DNA from: Flavihumibacter stibioxidans
GTDB taxonomy: Bacteria; Bacteroidota; Bacteroidia; Chitinophagales; Chitinophagaceae
Direction of reading: 5' to 3'
DNA: 64,000 nt
Assembly: GCF_014332695.1 (NCBI RefSeq)
Contig: NZ_MBUA01000012.1
Span: 57,858 to 121,857, forward strand
The position numbers and the translations under genes are program-made. The notes beneath the pieces are model-generated. The model searched no databases and was not told the DNA's origin. It saw only the letters and a list, made by a program, of their open reading frames with translations. Shown piece by piece: positions 1-8,076 of this stretch; position 1 is the stretch's first letter; each line of letters opens with the position of its first letter.

Positions 1-57
1 ACCCGACGGGTGAAGCACCGGGAGGAGGATCAAAACATTTACTTAATTTAGCCGCCT

Positions 58-1938
58 ATGGAGCAGTTCATCGTTTCAGCCAGGAAGTACCGTCCGCAGA
101 ATTTTTCAACTGTGGTGGGACAATCGCATATTACCACCACCCTGAAGAATGCCATCCGGAACCAGCAGCTGGCACATGCGTTTCTGTTTTGCGGACCGCG
201 CGGGGTGGGTAAAACAACCTGTGCACGCATCCTGGCCAAGACCATCAACTGCGAACATCCCGGCGCCGACGGCGAAGCCTGCAATACCTGCCAGTCCTGC
301 GTTTCCTTCAACGAAGGCAGCTCACTGAATATCCATGAACTGGATGCTGCCAGTAATAACTCTGTGGATGATATCCGGTCGCTGGTGGAACAGGTCCGCT
401 TTGCTCCCCAGGCCGGTAAATACAAGGTATATATTGTGGATGAGGTGCACATGCTCAGTACAAGTGCCTTCAACGCCTTCCTGAAAACCCTGGAGGAGCC
501 GCCACCTTATGCCATTTTCATCCTTGCCACCACGGAGAAACACAAAATCCTGCCAACCATATTATCGCGTTGCCAGATCTTCGATTTCAAACGCATAACC
601 ACCAACGATACGGTTGAACACCTGGAAGAAATCTGTGAGAAGGAATCCATTCATGCCGACAAAGCCGCCCTGCAGGTCATCGCCCAGAAAAGCGAAGGCT
701 GTATGCGCGATGCCCTCAGCATCCTCGACAAGATCGTAAGCTTCACCAACGGTGAACTATCCTACCAAAATACACTGGAGCACCTGAATATCCTGGACGC
801 CGATTATTATTTCAGGATGATGGACTGCATGCTGAAACAGGATCTCGCCGGTGCCATGCTGTTATATGAAGATATTAACCGGAAAGGATTTGAAGGCGAC
901 CTGGTACTGAACGGATTTGCCGACTTCATTCGCAACCTGCTGCTGAGCAAGGACGCGAAAGTGGCCGTGCTGGTCGATGTGGTAGAAAGTTTCCGCAACC
1001 GCTATGTGGAGATGGCCAGCCAGCTCAGCGCAGGTTACCTGGTGAGCGCACTCAATGTCCTGGCGGAAGCCGAAATCAATTATAAGGGAGCACGCAATAA
1101 AAGGCTGCACGTAGAACTGGCACTGATCAAGCTGTGTTACCTGCAGCAGGCCATTGAACTGGTGTCCGATACCGGTAAAAAAAAACTGACTGAAACAAGG
1201 CCCATGAATTTCAGGGTGTTGCAGCCCATAGCACATCCTGAGTCATTACAACAGCTGTCCGGCTCCGACCGGATGCCACCTGCCGGACAAGTCGGGCTGG
1301 CACCAAAGCCACAGCAGCCGAACCAGCCGCAGCAGCCATTGCATCAGCCATTGCATCAATCACTGCCACAGCCACTGCCACAGCCACCTGCCCCACCCGC
1401 ACCATCTGCTTCGCCAGCCAAAACAAAAGGCCCGGTCCTGATGATAGAAGAAAACATCGTTACCGGGAAAGCAAAACCTTCCACCCCCAAACTGGGATCG
1501 CTCGAGAAACTGAGGCAACAGGTGAGTTCCTCTGCCCAGAACAGTACGGTAATTCCAACAATTTTCCTGACTGATGAAGTCCTGAAGCTGGCATGGCAGG
1601 AGTTCGTGGAACAACTGAAAGCCAACCGCAACCCTGCAGCGCAAAGTTTTGAACTGGCGGAACTCAGGGTGGTCGACAGGCAGACTTTTACAGTTGTAAC
1701 CCCCAACAACCTGCAGCAGAAATTCATTGACAGCGAACGGATACCACTATCCGAATTCATGCAGCAAAGATTTCACAACCGTTACCTCACCTTCAGTGTG
1801 ATCGTGGAGCAGAGGGATGACTTCACCATGAGTGTGGAGATCCCGCTCAATTCAAAGGAACGTTTTCAACAGATGGTGGAACAATACCCGCTGGTGAAAG
1901 AACTGAAAGACCGGCTGAAACTGGAACTTGATTATTAA
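58..1938 (+). CDS. dnaX: DNA polymerase III subunit gamma/tau
   Basis: Clamp-loader ATPase subunit that loads the sliding clamp and organises the replisome. The AAA+ core starts with the HAFLFCGPRGVGKTT Walker A (residues 46-54), then a four-cysteine zinc site (C65, C75, C78, C81), a DEVH Walker B and the SRC sensor near the end of ATPase domain I. Residues about 410-460 form a Pro/Gln-rich linker and the rest is the tau-like C-terminal region. Length of 626 residues fits tau. A run of nine A at 1177-1185 (codons 374-376) lies just after the collar domain, with TGA stops directly behind it in both other frames, so a shorter gamma-like form is possible. The ATG at 58 gives the usual N-terminus. 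The 3' end overlaps the convergent protease gene. Confidence 0.96.
   Translation: MEQFIVSARKYRPQNFSTVVGQSHITTTLKNAIRNQQLAHAFLFCGPRGVGKTTCARILAKTINCEHPGADGEACNTCQSCVSFNEGSSLNIHELDAASNNSVDDIRSLVEQVRFAPQAGKYKVYIVDEVHMLSTSAFNAFLKTLEEPPPYAIFILATTEKHKILPTILSRCQIFDFKRITTNDTVEHLEEICEKESIHADKAALQVIAQKSEGCMRDALSILDKIVSFTNGELSYQNTLEHLNILDADYYFRMMDCMLKQDLAGAMLLYEDINRKGFEGDLVLNGFADFIRNLLLSKDAKVAVLVDVVESFRNRYVEMASQLSAGYLVSALNVLAEAEINYKGARNKRLHVELALIKLCYLQQAIELVSDTGKKKLTETRPMNFRVLQPIAHPESLQQLSGSDRMPPAGQVGLAPKPQQPNQPQQPLHQPLHQSLPQPLPQPPAPPAPSASPAKTKGPVLMIEENIVTGKAKPSTPKLGSLEKLRQQVSSSAQNSTVIPTIFLTDEVLKLAWQEFVEQLKANRNPAAQSFELAELRVVDRQTFTVVTPNNLQQKFIDSERIPLSEFMQQRFHNRYLTFSVIVEQRDDFTMSVEIPLNSKERFQQMVEQYPLVKELKDRLKLELDY
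1177..1193 (+). promoter_or_regulatory. candidate slippage/frameshift site in dnaX (A9 run)
   Basis: Nine consecutive A are read as three lysine codons. In the -1 frame the next codons are ACT GAC TGA (stop at 1191-1193). In the +1 frame the stop TGA is at 1187-1189. Loss or gain of one A by polymerase slippage, or a -1 ribosomal shift, would therefore end the protein at about residue 376-378, right after domains I-III. E. coli makes gamma by -1 frameshifting at an A-rich site and Thermus thermophilus by transcriptional slippage at A9. Function here is inferred from this layout. Confidence 0.55.
1333..1392 (+). repeat. 12-bp tandem repeat in the dnaX linker
   Basis: Five imperfect copies of a 12-bp unit (CAGCCATTGCAT, the same again, then CAATCACTGCCA, CAGCCACTGCCA and CAGCCACCTGCC). 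They encode the tetrapeptides QPLH, QPLH, QSLP, QPLP and QPPA. The repeat lies in the flexible linker between the clamp-loader core and the tau C-terminal region, so copy number could vary without breaking the protein. Confidence 0.8.
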
Positions 1939-3991
1939 GGATAGCAGCCTGGTATTTCAGCAACTCGCGGTATTGTACAAAAAGGCGCTCCCCCAGTAAT
2001 TCATAGGTATCGCGCATCAGTATAAGGAGGGTATCCAGTTCGGAATTAAAAAACTCCTTACCGTCGAAATACAAAAAATCAGCACCTAGGAAAAGCATTA
2101 CCTTCTCTCTTAGTTCGGCGTTAAAGTCAAACAGGTTTTCTTTGAAAAAGGCCGCGAATGATTCTTTGAAAAATGGTTCATGCTCCTTTTTCAGGGTATC
2201 GATCATTTGCCCTGCCTCCTCCAGTCCGATGGTTTCACCAGACAAAACCGGGCCCAGTAATTCAGTCACCTTTACGGATGCCTCATAGAATCGGTCGGCC
2301 CCGGATCTTTTTCCAAGGTAAGACCTGTACAGCCTGGCCAGATCTTCCCCTGAACCACTGTTATCGTGATAGTATGCAGCCAGGAACATCCGCTGATCAA
2401 AATCCACCAGTTGCAATTGCCAGGCTTCCATTTCACGATCCAGTTTTTCAGCCAGTTCCTGCGCTTCACCCGACGGGTACTTTCTTCCCGCAAAATCAAA
2501 ACTGCTGGTATCAACGTCCTTGTTTACAATGGCATTCAGCAAGGTCTTGTCCATTTCTGCTGCCGATATGCGTTTCAAAATATTGGCCTGGTCTGCATTG
2601 CACCAGGAGGCCCAATCGGCCCCGGCATATTGCCTGCCCTGTTCATCCGCCAGCAGAACATCAATATCGAGGTCACTCAGGCGGCGCCCGTCGTAACATC
2701 CTGCGTACTCTAACGGAAATGAATAGGTGATTTTATCTGACCTGTATTGTTCCGCAAAAGCCTTTTCATCTCCCATGGTCTTATCTGCCTGGTCCACGCC
2801 GGCATTTTTATATACCAGTTCCGTCATAGCCTGCTGAACCGCAACCGGATTGTGCAGGAGCGACCAGGCTTCCCGCAGGTCGGTCTCCATATCCATTCCC
2901 AGGTCATGCAGGGCCAGTTCGCGTTCGTCTATTGGTGGATGTGAGGCCCACTGGTCTTTGACACTCACCCTCGTAAACTGCTGGTAGAGGGGATGGTCCG
3001 CAGGAACCGCCGGCAATCCGTCGCTTACAGGCAATTCGTAAAATGCGGCCGTTTCCAGGATCATGAAGCGATGTGAAGGATAGAAATTATCACAGACCAT
3101 GTTACGCTTCAGCCAGTCATCACAGGTGTTCAGCACCGAGCTGTAACAGGAATCCGCCAGTTCTATGCGGCGCAGCGCTGTTGCGAGATTATTGCCACCG
3201 GCTACTGAAGCGGCTACGGCATCTGCATGAAATTCCATTTCGCGGGACAATCCCATATAGGTTTTGTTTACTTTGGAATACACCTGCTTCAGTTCCCACT
3301 GGATATACTCGATAATCTTCACCGTTATGCCGGCGAAAAAAGCGAAATAGCTGCTGATCCTTGCCCAACCGGACAGAAACCTGGCGTATCCCGAATTCTC
3401 GTACAACATGTTATGGATAACCCGGTTAACCTGGTAAACAAAACTCCCCAGTTTCATGCTGCGCTGGGAAAAATGACCGAACTCATGGGCCAGCACCGCT
3501 TTGAATTCACCCACATTCAGGCTGTTAACCAGTCCCAGCCCGATCACCAGGTTCTTTCTCACCGGCAGGAACATGCTCCAGAAGCCGGAATCATAAAACA
3601 CGCTGGCATTTACTTCCGGCGAAAAATAGATGTGCTTGGGCAAGGGGGTGCCGGCCCCGGCGGTCAGTTCCCGGATACAGGCGTATAATTCCGGCTGCTC
3701 CGCTTCCGTGACCCGGATATAACCCGAACGATCCTGCCGGCTGACGGCGAATAAAAACTTAAGCAGGAAAATAAGCACCATCAGTCCCAGGCCGATGATG
3801 CCCAGGCTGACCATGATCACCACCCCATTAGGCATGGCAGCGATCAGCAGGATGCCCCCCGTCACACAGGCCGCAGCCAGCAGTATGCCAATCAGCACCA
3901 TTCCAAAATACACCAGGATGAACTGTGCAATTCTTCCGGCAACCCGAACCACTTCCCTTTTAAAACCTTTGCTGGTTTGTATCTCCTGCAT
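1847..3991 (-). CDS. M48-family membrane metalloprotease
   Basis: Predicted zinc endopeptidase of the M48 (HtpX/Ste24-like) family in the inner membrane. Two hydrophobic segments (about residues 20-52 and 56-84) precede the active-site motif HEFGH at 169-173, which supplies two zinc ligands and the catalytic Glu. A further Glu in the EFHADAVAA segment is the likely third ligand. The roughly 400-residue C-terminal region is not assigned. Start chosen at the ATG at 3991 (MQEIQTSKG), because the longer frame would run into ubiE on the other strand. The last about 30 codons are antisense to the end of dnaX, giving a 92-bp tail-to-tail overlap; those residues (NNQVPVSAGL and on) look like an accidental extension. 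Substrate unknown. Confidence 0.85.
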   Translation of the reverse strand: MQEIQTSKGFKREVVRVAGRIAQFILVYFGMVLIGILLAAACVTGGILLIAAMPNGVVIMVSLGIIGLGLMVLIFLLKFLFAVSRQDRSGYIRVTEAEQPELYACIRELTAGAGTPLPKHIYFSPEVNASVFYDSGFWSMFLPVRKNLVIGLGLVNSLNVGEFKAVLAHEFGHFSQRSMKLGSFVYQVNRVIHNMLYENSGYARFLSGWARISSYFAFFAGITVKIIEYIQWELKQVYSKVNKTYMGLSREMEFHADAVAASVAGGNNLATALRRIELADSCYSSVLNTCDDWLKRNMVCDNFYPSHRFMILETAAFYELPVSDGLPAVPADHPLYQQFTRVSVKDQWASHPPIDERELALHDLGMDMETDLREAWSLLHNPVAVQQAMTELVYKNAGVDQADKTMGDEKAFAEQYRSDKITYSFPLEYAGCYDGRRLSDLDIDVLLADEQGRQYAGADWASWCNADQANILKRISAAEMDKTLLNAIVNKDVDTSSFDFAGRKYPSGEAQELAEKLDREMEAWQLQLVDFDQRMFLAAYYHDNSGSGEDLARLYRSYLGKRSGADRFYEASVKVTELLGPVLSGETIGLEEAGQMIDTLKKEHEPFFKESFAAFFKENLFDFNAELREKVMLFLGADFLYFDGKEFFNSELDTLLILMRDTYELLGERLFVQYRELLKYQAAILNNQVPVSAGLSVLSPAGIVPPSVENVPLN

Positions 3992-4082
3992 AGCAACTTT
4001 TGATGGGCAAAAGATAGAAATTAGATCCGGAAAATAAAACAGGCTGCCCTTCCGATATAGAAAGGGGTTAACTTCGCGCCCC

Positions 4083-4838
4083 ATGAGCAATCCTCTTCCC
4101 CACGATACCATTGTGCCCTTTGGTGATGAAAAAAGGAGTAAAAAGGAGCAGGTGGCCGATATGTTCGACCAGATAGCGTTCCGGTACGATTTCCTGAACC
4201 GTTTTCTCAGCGGAGGCATTGATGTTTACTGGAGAAAGAAAGCCATTGGGAAATTGAAATCACTGAAACCCAGACAGGTGCTGGATGTGGCAACAGGTAC
4301 GGGAGACGTGGCACTTATGACCATGAAATACCTGAATCCGGATAAAATAACCGGCATAGATATTTCCGCCGGCATGCTGGATTTTGGCCGGAAAAAGATT
4401 GCCAGGGCGGGACTGGCTGACCGCATCGAACTGATGCAGGCTGACAGCGAAAACCTCCCCTTCCCGGACAATAGTTTTGACGCTGTTACGGTAGCATTCG
4501 GGGTCAGGAATTTTGAACACCTCCATAAAGGCCTTTCGGAAATGCTCCGGGTGCTGAAACCCGGCGGAAAACTGGTGGTACTGGAGTTCTCAAAACCCAA
4601 AGCCACCTGGTTTAAATCGCTCTATACATTTTACATGAACATTGTTACGCCGGGAATTGGCAAGTTGTTTTCCAAAAACAAAGACGCCTACCAGTACCTG
4701 AACGATTCGGTCAAAGCTTTTCCCGAAGGACAGGATTTCACCGATATCCTGGGCCAGACCGGCTATACCGACACAGGGCTTGAGCGGCTCAGCCTGGGAA
4801 TCAGTACGATTTACACCGGTACTAAACCCTTGTTATAA
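4083..4838 (+). CDS. ubiE: demethylmenaquinone methyltransferase
   Basis: Class I SAM methyltransferase that converts demethylmenaquinone to menaquinone, the last step of menaquinone synthesis. The SAM site is seen as DVATGTGDVA (about residues 68-77), followed by GIDIS and by the AFGVRNF and LKPGGKL motifs typical of UbiE/MenG. The 251-residue length is normal for the family. Because Bacteroidota use menaquinone, MenG is the likely role. A TAACTTCG box, close to the lineage -7 consensus, ends only a few bases before the ATG. porT follows on the same strand, an arrangement I recall as common in Bacteroidota. Confidence 0.94.
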   Translation: MSNPLPHDTIVPFGDEKRSKKEQVADMFDQIAFRYDFLNRFLSGGIDVYWRKKAIGKLKSLKPRQVLDVATGTGDVALMTMKYLNPDKITGIDISAGMLDFGRKKIARAGLADRIELMQADSENLPFPDNSFDAVTVAFGVRNFEHLHKGLSEMLRVLKPGGKLVVLEFSKPKATWFKSLYTFYMNIVTPGIGKLFSKNKDAYQYLNDSVKAFPEGQDFTDILGQTGYTDTGLERLSLGISTIYTGTKPLL

Positions 4839-4848
4839 TCGGGGGTTT
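4824..4848 (+). terminator. possible weak terminator after ubiE
   Basis: AAACCC (4824-4829) can pair with GGGTTT (4843-4848), followed by a short T run. The stem overlaps the ubiE stop codon. It is short, so partial read-through into porT is possible. Confidence 0.35.
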
Positions 4849-4985
4849 TTACAATTATTCTAAAGTTTGGCCGTTAATTTGATTGGACAGCGTACTGACG
4901 GGCGCAACCAGTATGGCCAACCAGTATGACCGGCCAGCTTAAAACCATCAGAAAAAAAGTGTAGCCTATTGACGTACATCTACTT

Positions 4986-5747
4986 ATGTTTCAAATCAAT
5001 CTTTTTGGCAATAAGTTAGCCAGGCAATTTGTTTATTCACTGATGGTTTGCGCCCTGTTTCTGGGTATTTCGACCGGAGCTACTGCCCAGTTGAGAAATA
5101 CCCTTAACATGCCGGACAATGATGACAAATGGTACCATATCGGAATTGTGATAATGGGAACCTCCAACCGTTTCCAGATCAGTCAGCACCCCAGGTTCCT
5201 TCAATCCGACAGCGTGATGGTCACCAATCCCAATAATAGTTTCGGTTTCGGAATCGGTGGGATGCACACTTTCCGGATCAGCAACCGCTTCGAGGCCAGG
5301 GTTGTTTTCCCGCAATTGCTATTTGTAAACAAATCGATCAACTACCAGTTGAAATATGCCGATGGCGGCAATGATGAAAAACCGGTGATGGACCAGAATG
5401 TAGAATCCATTTTACTGGGAGTTCCCGTTCAACTGAAACTGAAATCTGACCGGATCGGTAATTTTCGGGTATACATGATGGGTGGAGTCAAATATGAAAC
5501 CGACCTCTCATCCAAAGCCAATTCGCGCAATGCGGAAAACTTTGTAAAACTCAGGAAATCTGATTTTGGTATTGAAGCCGGAATAGGATTCAATTTCTAT
5601 AACAAAATGTTCATCTTTTCACCCGAAATCAAGATCAGCAATGGCATCAGCAATGTGCACGCACGCGATGAAAACCTGAAATTCTCCAATGTAATTGATC
5701 GTGTCCAAAGCCGCCAGATCATCTTCTCCATCATTTTCGAAGGTTAA
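4986..5747 (+). CDS. porT: PorT-family type IX secretion / outer-membrane barrel protein
   Basis: Predicted outer-membrane beta-barrel of the PorT family, a component of the type IX secretion system that exports proteins with C-terminal sorting domains. A signal peptide covers about residues 1-35 (hydrophobic SLMVCALFLGIS, then ATAQ). The mature part opens with LNMPDNDDKWYHIG and shows alternating aromatic/glycine strands such as FGFGIGGMHTFR and FGIEAGIGFNFY. It ends in an aromatic-rich strand (QIIFSIIFEG), as usual for barrels. Its place behind ubiE supports the assignment. Family membership rests on recognition of the sequence and context; a general porin-like barrel is the alternative. 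Confidence 0.8.
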   Translation: MFQINLFGNKLARQFVYSLMVCALFLGISTGATAQLRNTLNMPDNDDKWYHIGIVIMGTSNRFQISQHPRFLQSDSVMVTNPNNSFGFGIGGMHTFRISNRFEARVVFPQLLFVNKSINYQLKYADGGNDEKPVMDQNVESILLGVPVQLKLKSDRIGNFRVYMMGGVKYETDLSSKANSRNAENFVKLRKSDFGIEAGIGFNFYNKMFIFSPEIKISNGISNVHARDENLKFSNVIDRVQSRQIIFSIIFEG

Positions 5748-5762
5748 TTTTTTTTCGGTTGT

Positions 5763-5820
5763 CTTCACCCGTCGGGTGGCACCCGACGGGTGCGACCCGA
5801 CGGGTGCGACCCGACGGGTG
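5763..5820. repeat. palindromic repeat array, core ACCCGWCGGGT
   Basis: One copy of CACCCGTCGGGTG (5766-5778) is followed by three copies of the complementary form ACCCGACGGGTG, at 5781-5792, 5795-5806 and 5809-5820, the last two with a 14-bp period. Each unit is a palindrome except for its central base, and the first copy can pair with any of the other three. The array lies in the gap between porT and the rhomboid gene. A matching copy opens the window (1-12). Confidence 0.9.
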
Positions 5821-5957
5821 AATATTTTTTATGGTTTCAGGCAGATGGTTTATATTGTTGCTATCAAATTTTACTGGTATAGCATGTATCTCTATAGAGG
5901 AATGCAACCGTTGGCCCAACCAACGGTTTTCCTTTCTACCACCCGTAAATCAACCTT

Positions 5958-6740
5958 ATGCTTTTTCCGATCAGCGACGATAACAGCGACAGGCATATAA
6001 CCCCCTATTTCACCTGGGCTTTGATAGCCATTAATATTCTTGTATTCGTCTTTCTCCAGGGAATGGGATCCGACACCGCCTTTACTTATGCGTTTTCCAC
6101 CGTTCCCGCAGAAATTCTGACCAACAGGGATATCATCACGGAAGGCCAGATGGTTCGCGACCTTGCAACCGGCCAGGTATTCGAGTTGCCCGGGCTGGGG
6201 CCCACCCCCATACCGGTACTGTTCACCCTGCTCACGTCCATGTTCATGCATGGCAGTATCGCCCACCTGGGTGGCAATATGCTGTACCTCTGGATATTTG
6301 GCGATAACCTGGAAAACCGACTGGGACATTTGAGGTACCTGTTCTTTTACCTGCTCACCGGTACCATTGCCTCCTTAAGCCATATACTCTTTACCCAATT
6401 CACTGGTTCCGATCCGCTGGTACCCAGTCTGGGCGCATCCGGCGCCATTTCCGGAGTAATGGGAGGATACCTGTTACTCTACCCAACCAGGCGGGTAAAT
6501 GCCTTACTGGGCTGGTTCATCGTCGCCATCCCCAGTTGGGTGGCCCTGGGCATGTGGATTGCGCTGCAGGTTGTGAGCGGATTTGGTTCATTGGGCGGTC
6601 AGCAGGACAATGTCGCTTATGCAGCCCATATCGGGGGATTTGCTGCCGGGTTCCTGCTCATCAAATTATTTGACAGAGGTGCTCCTCCCCCTCCACCATC
6701 GCAAAAAAGGCAATGGGTGTACCGCCGCGGGGTGCAATGA
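5958..6740 (+). CDS. rhomboid-family intramembrane serine protease
   Basis: Cleaves transmembrane substrates inside the lipid bilayer. The catalytic serine is in GASGAISG (S161) and its partner histidine in AAHIGGFAAG (H224). The HxxxxHxxxN-type segment MHGSIAHLGGNM and the WIFGDNLENRLG stretch, typical of bacterial rhomboids, are also present. About six membrane helices can be counted. The 260-residue length is usual, and the short proline-rich tail (APPPPPSQ) is cytosolic or disordered. Substrate unknown. The palindrome array lies upstream. Confidence 0.93.
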   Translation: MLFPISDDNSDRHITPYFTWALIAINILVFVFLQGMGSDTAFTYAFSTVPAEILTNRDIITEGQMVRDLATGQVFELPGLGPTPIPVLFTLLTSMFMHGSIAHLGGNMLYLWIFGDNLENRLGHLRYLFFYLLTGTIASLSHILFTQFTGSDPLVPSLGASGAISGVMGGYLLLYPTRRVNALLGWFIVAIPSWVALGMWIALQVVSGFGSLGGQQDNVAYAAHIGGFAAGFLLIKLFDRGAPPPPPSQKRQWVYRRGVQ

Positions 6741-6759
6741 ACCAAATCCGGTTACCCCA

Positions 6760-7902
6760 TCAAAAACTGACGCCGCTCTGTATCCGGTTCAATAATTGAT
6801 TGTAGGTATTTCGTACCAGCCTTTCCACGATCTGCTCCCGGCCGGGTGGATAATCGTCATACCGGTTATTGATCAGCGCAAGGTCACCCGGCGTTAAAGC
6901 CCGCCTGTCGCCCGTATACCTGGCTGTTTCCTGTTTCCAGTCGAACCTGTCCGGAAAGCGGTCATACAACATATTCCGGTTGGTCTCCCGGTCATAGATC
7001 CGGCATTCAAGGGTGGCGTAACTGGACATATACCGCCGGTTAACATATACTGTTGCATATACGGTCTGGTATATGGGTTTCGGGGGAACCGATTTGGTTC
7101 TGCCGGTCTCAATTTCCTTCGAACGCCTGTAGGTCCGGCTATCAGAATGAACCTGGTCAACAAACAATTCCGTAAAATCAAGGTCAACAATCCTATCCGG
7201 CACAAGCTGCTGCGACCGCAGTTCCCAATCAGTGTAAAACCTTACATTTTTGTAGGAACGCGCGTTCAGGTCACGCACCATCTCCTGTTGCAGCCAGTCG
7301 TTCCTGAATCCCCAGTAACTCCACCCGAAACGATTATAATTCACCGGGTTCACCAAAACCCTGATTGTGGCCCGGGCGGCCGCTGCCTGCAACAACCTGT
7401 CCACATCCTTATACCCCGGATAGGCCCTGGAAGCCTTTTCAAAATAATCATACGCCTGCTGGGCCTGCTGACGTGTATTGTAACCCATATAGACCATACC
7501 CGCATCATAGTATTCATCTGCCGCCAGTTTTCTGGCATTATCGATAGCACGCGATGGATCCCATGGGTCCGGCAAAGCCTTGCTCGCAGCCGGTGATGCC
7601 CTGATTCGCTTATACATCTGCAACAACACTTCCCACTCACCTGCCATTTCCATGTATTTATCTCCTGTTCCGGCTGACTGGTTCAGCTGGTTGGTGATCT
7701 CCTTTCTTTTCTGAATGGCAGCATTGTAAGATTCTGGCAGCAGGCGCGAGGCTTCCCGATCGGAAGGGTTCTTCTCCAACCTTGCGATCAGGTTAAACAC
7801 TTCTTTATCCTCGTAGGTATATCTTTTGCTGATATTCCCGGAAGAGCCGCAGGCTGCCAGTATAAAAACCATGACAACACTACAAATAACAGTCAGTTTC
7901 AT
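6760..7902 (-). CDS. lipoprotein of unknown function with TPR-like middle
   Basis: Not recognised as a named family. A lipoprotein signal (hydrophobic VICSVVMVFI, lipobox LAAC with Cys18) predicts lipidation and export. Residues about 130-175 (YYDAGMVYMG ... YDYFEKASRAYPGYKDV) resemble helix-turn-helix TPR units. The C-terminal half is rich in Tyr/Arg and contains strand-like segments (YQTVYATVYVNRRY). The gene stands alone, convergent with the rhomboid gene (19 bp between stops). A role in envelope assembly is possible but is a guess. Confidence 0.75.
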   Translation of the reverse strand: MKLTVICSVVMVFILAACGSSGNISKRYTYEDKEVFNLIARLEKNPSDREASRLLPESYNAAIQKRKEITNQLNQSAGTGDKYMEMAGEWEVLLQMYKRIRASPAASKALPDPWDPSRAIDNARKLAADEYYDAGMVYMGYNTRQQAQQAYDYFEKASRAYPGYKDVDRLLQAAAARATIRVLVNPVNYNRFGWSYWGFRNDWLQQEMVRDLNARSYKNVRFYTDWELRSQQLVPDRIVDLDFTELFVDQVHSDSRTYRRSKEIETGRTKSVPPKPIYQTVYATVYVNRRYMSSYATLECRIYDRETNRNMLYDRFPDRFDWKQETARYTGDRRALTPGDLALINNRYDDYPPGREQIVERLVRNTYNQLLNRIQSGVSF

Positions 7903-8076
7903 ATAATCATTTTTTCACCTATACAATCTACAAATTAAAATGGAGCCACAGGGTCTAATGCCGGTCAGATATGAAAATTTCATTAAAACAGGGTTTCTGG
8001 GGTCCTGCCCTGCCGGGATCCCTTCGAATGATGATACCTTTAAAGAAACCATCTATCCACCAAAAAAATCCAGCCT

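Noticed and set aside
3992-4219. 76-residue N-terminal extension of the M48 protease
   Set aside because: It overlaps the start of ubiE on the other strand and lacks membrane or protease features; the ATG at 3991 leads directly into the membrane domain.
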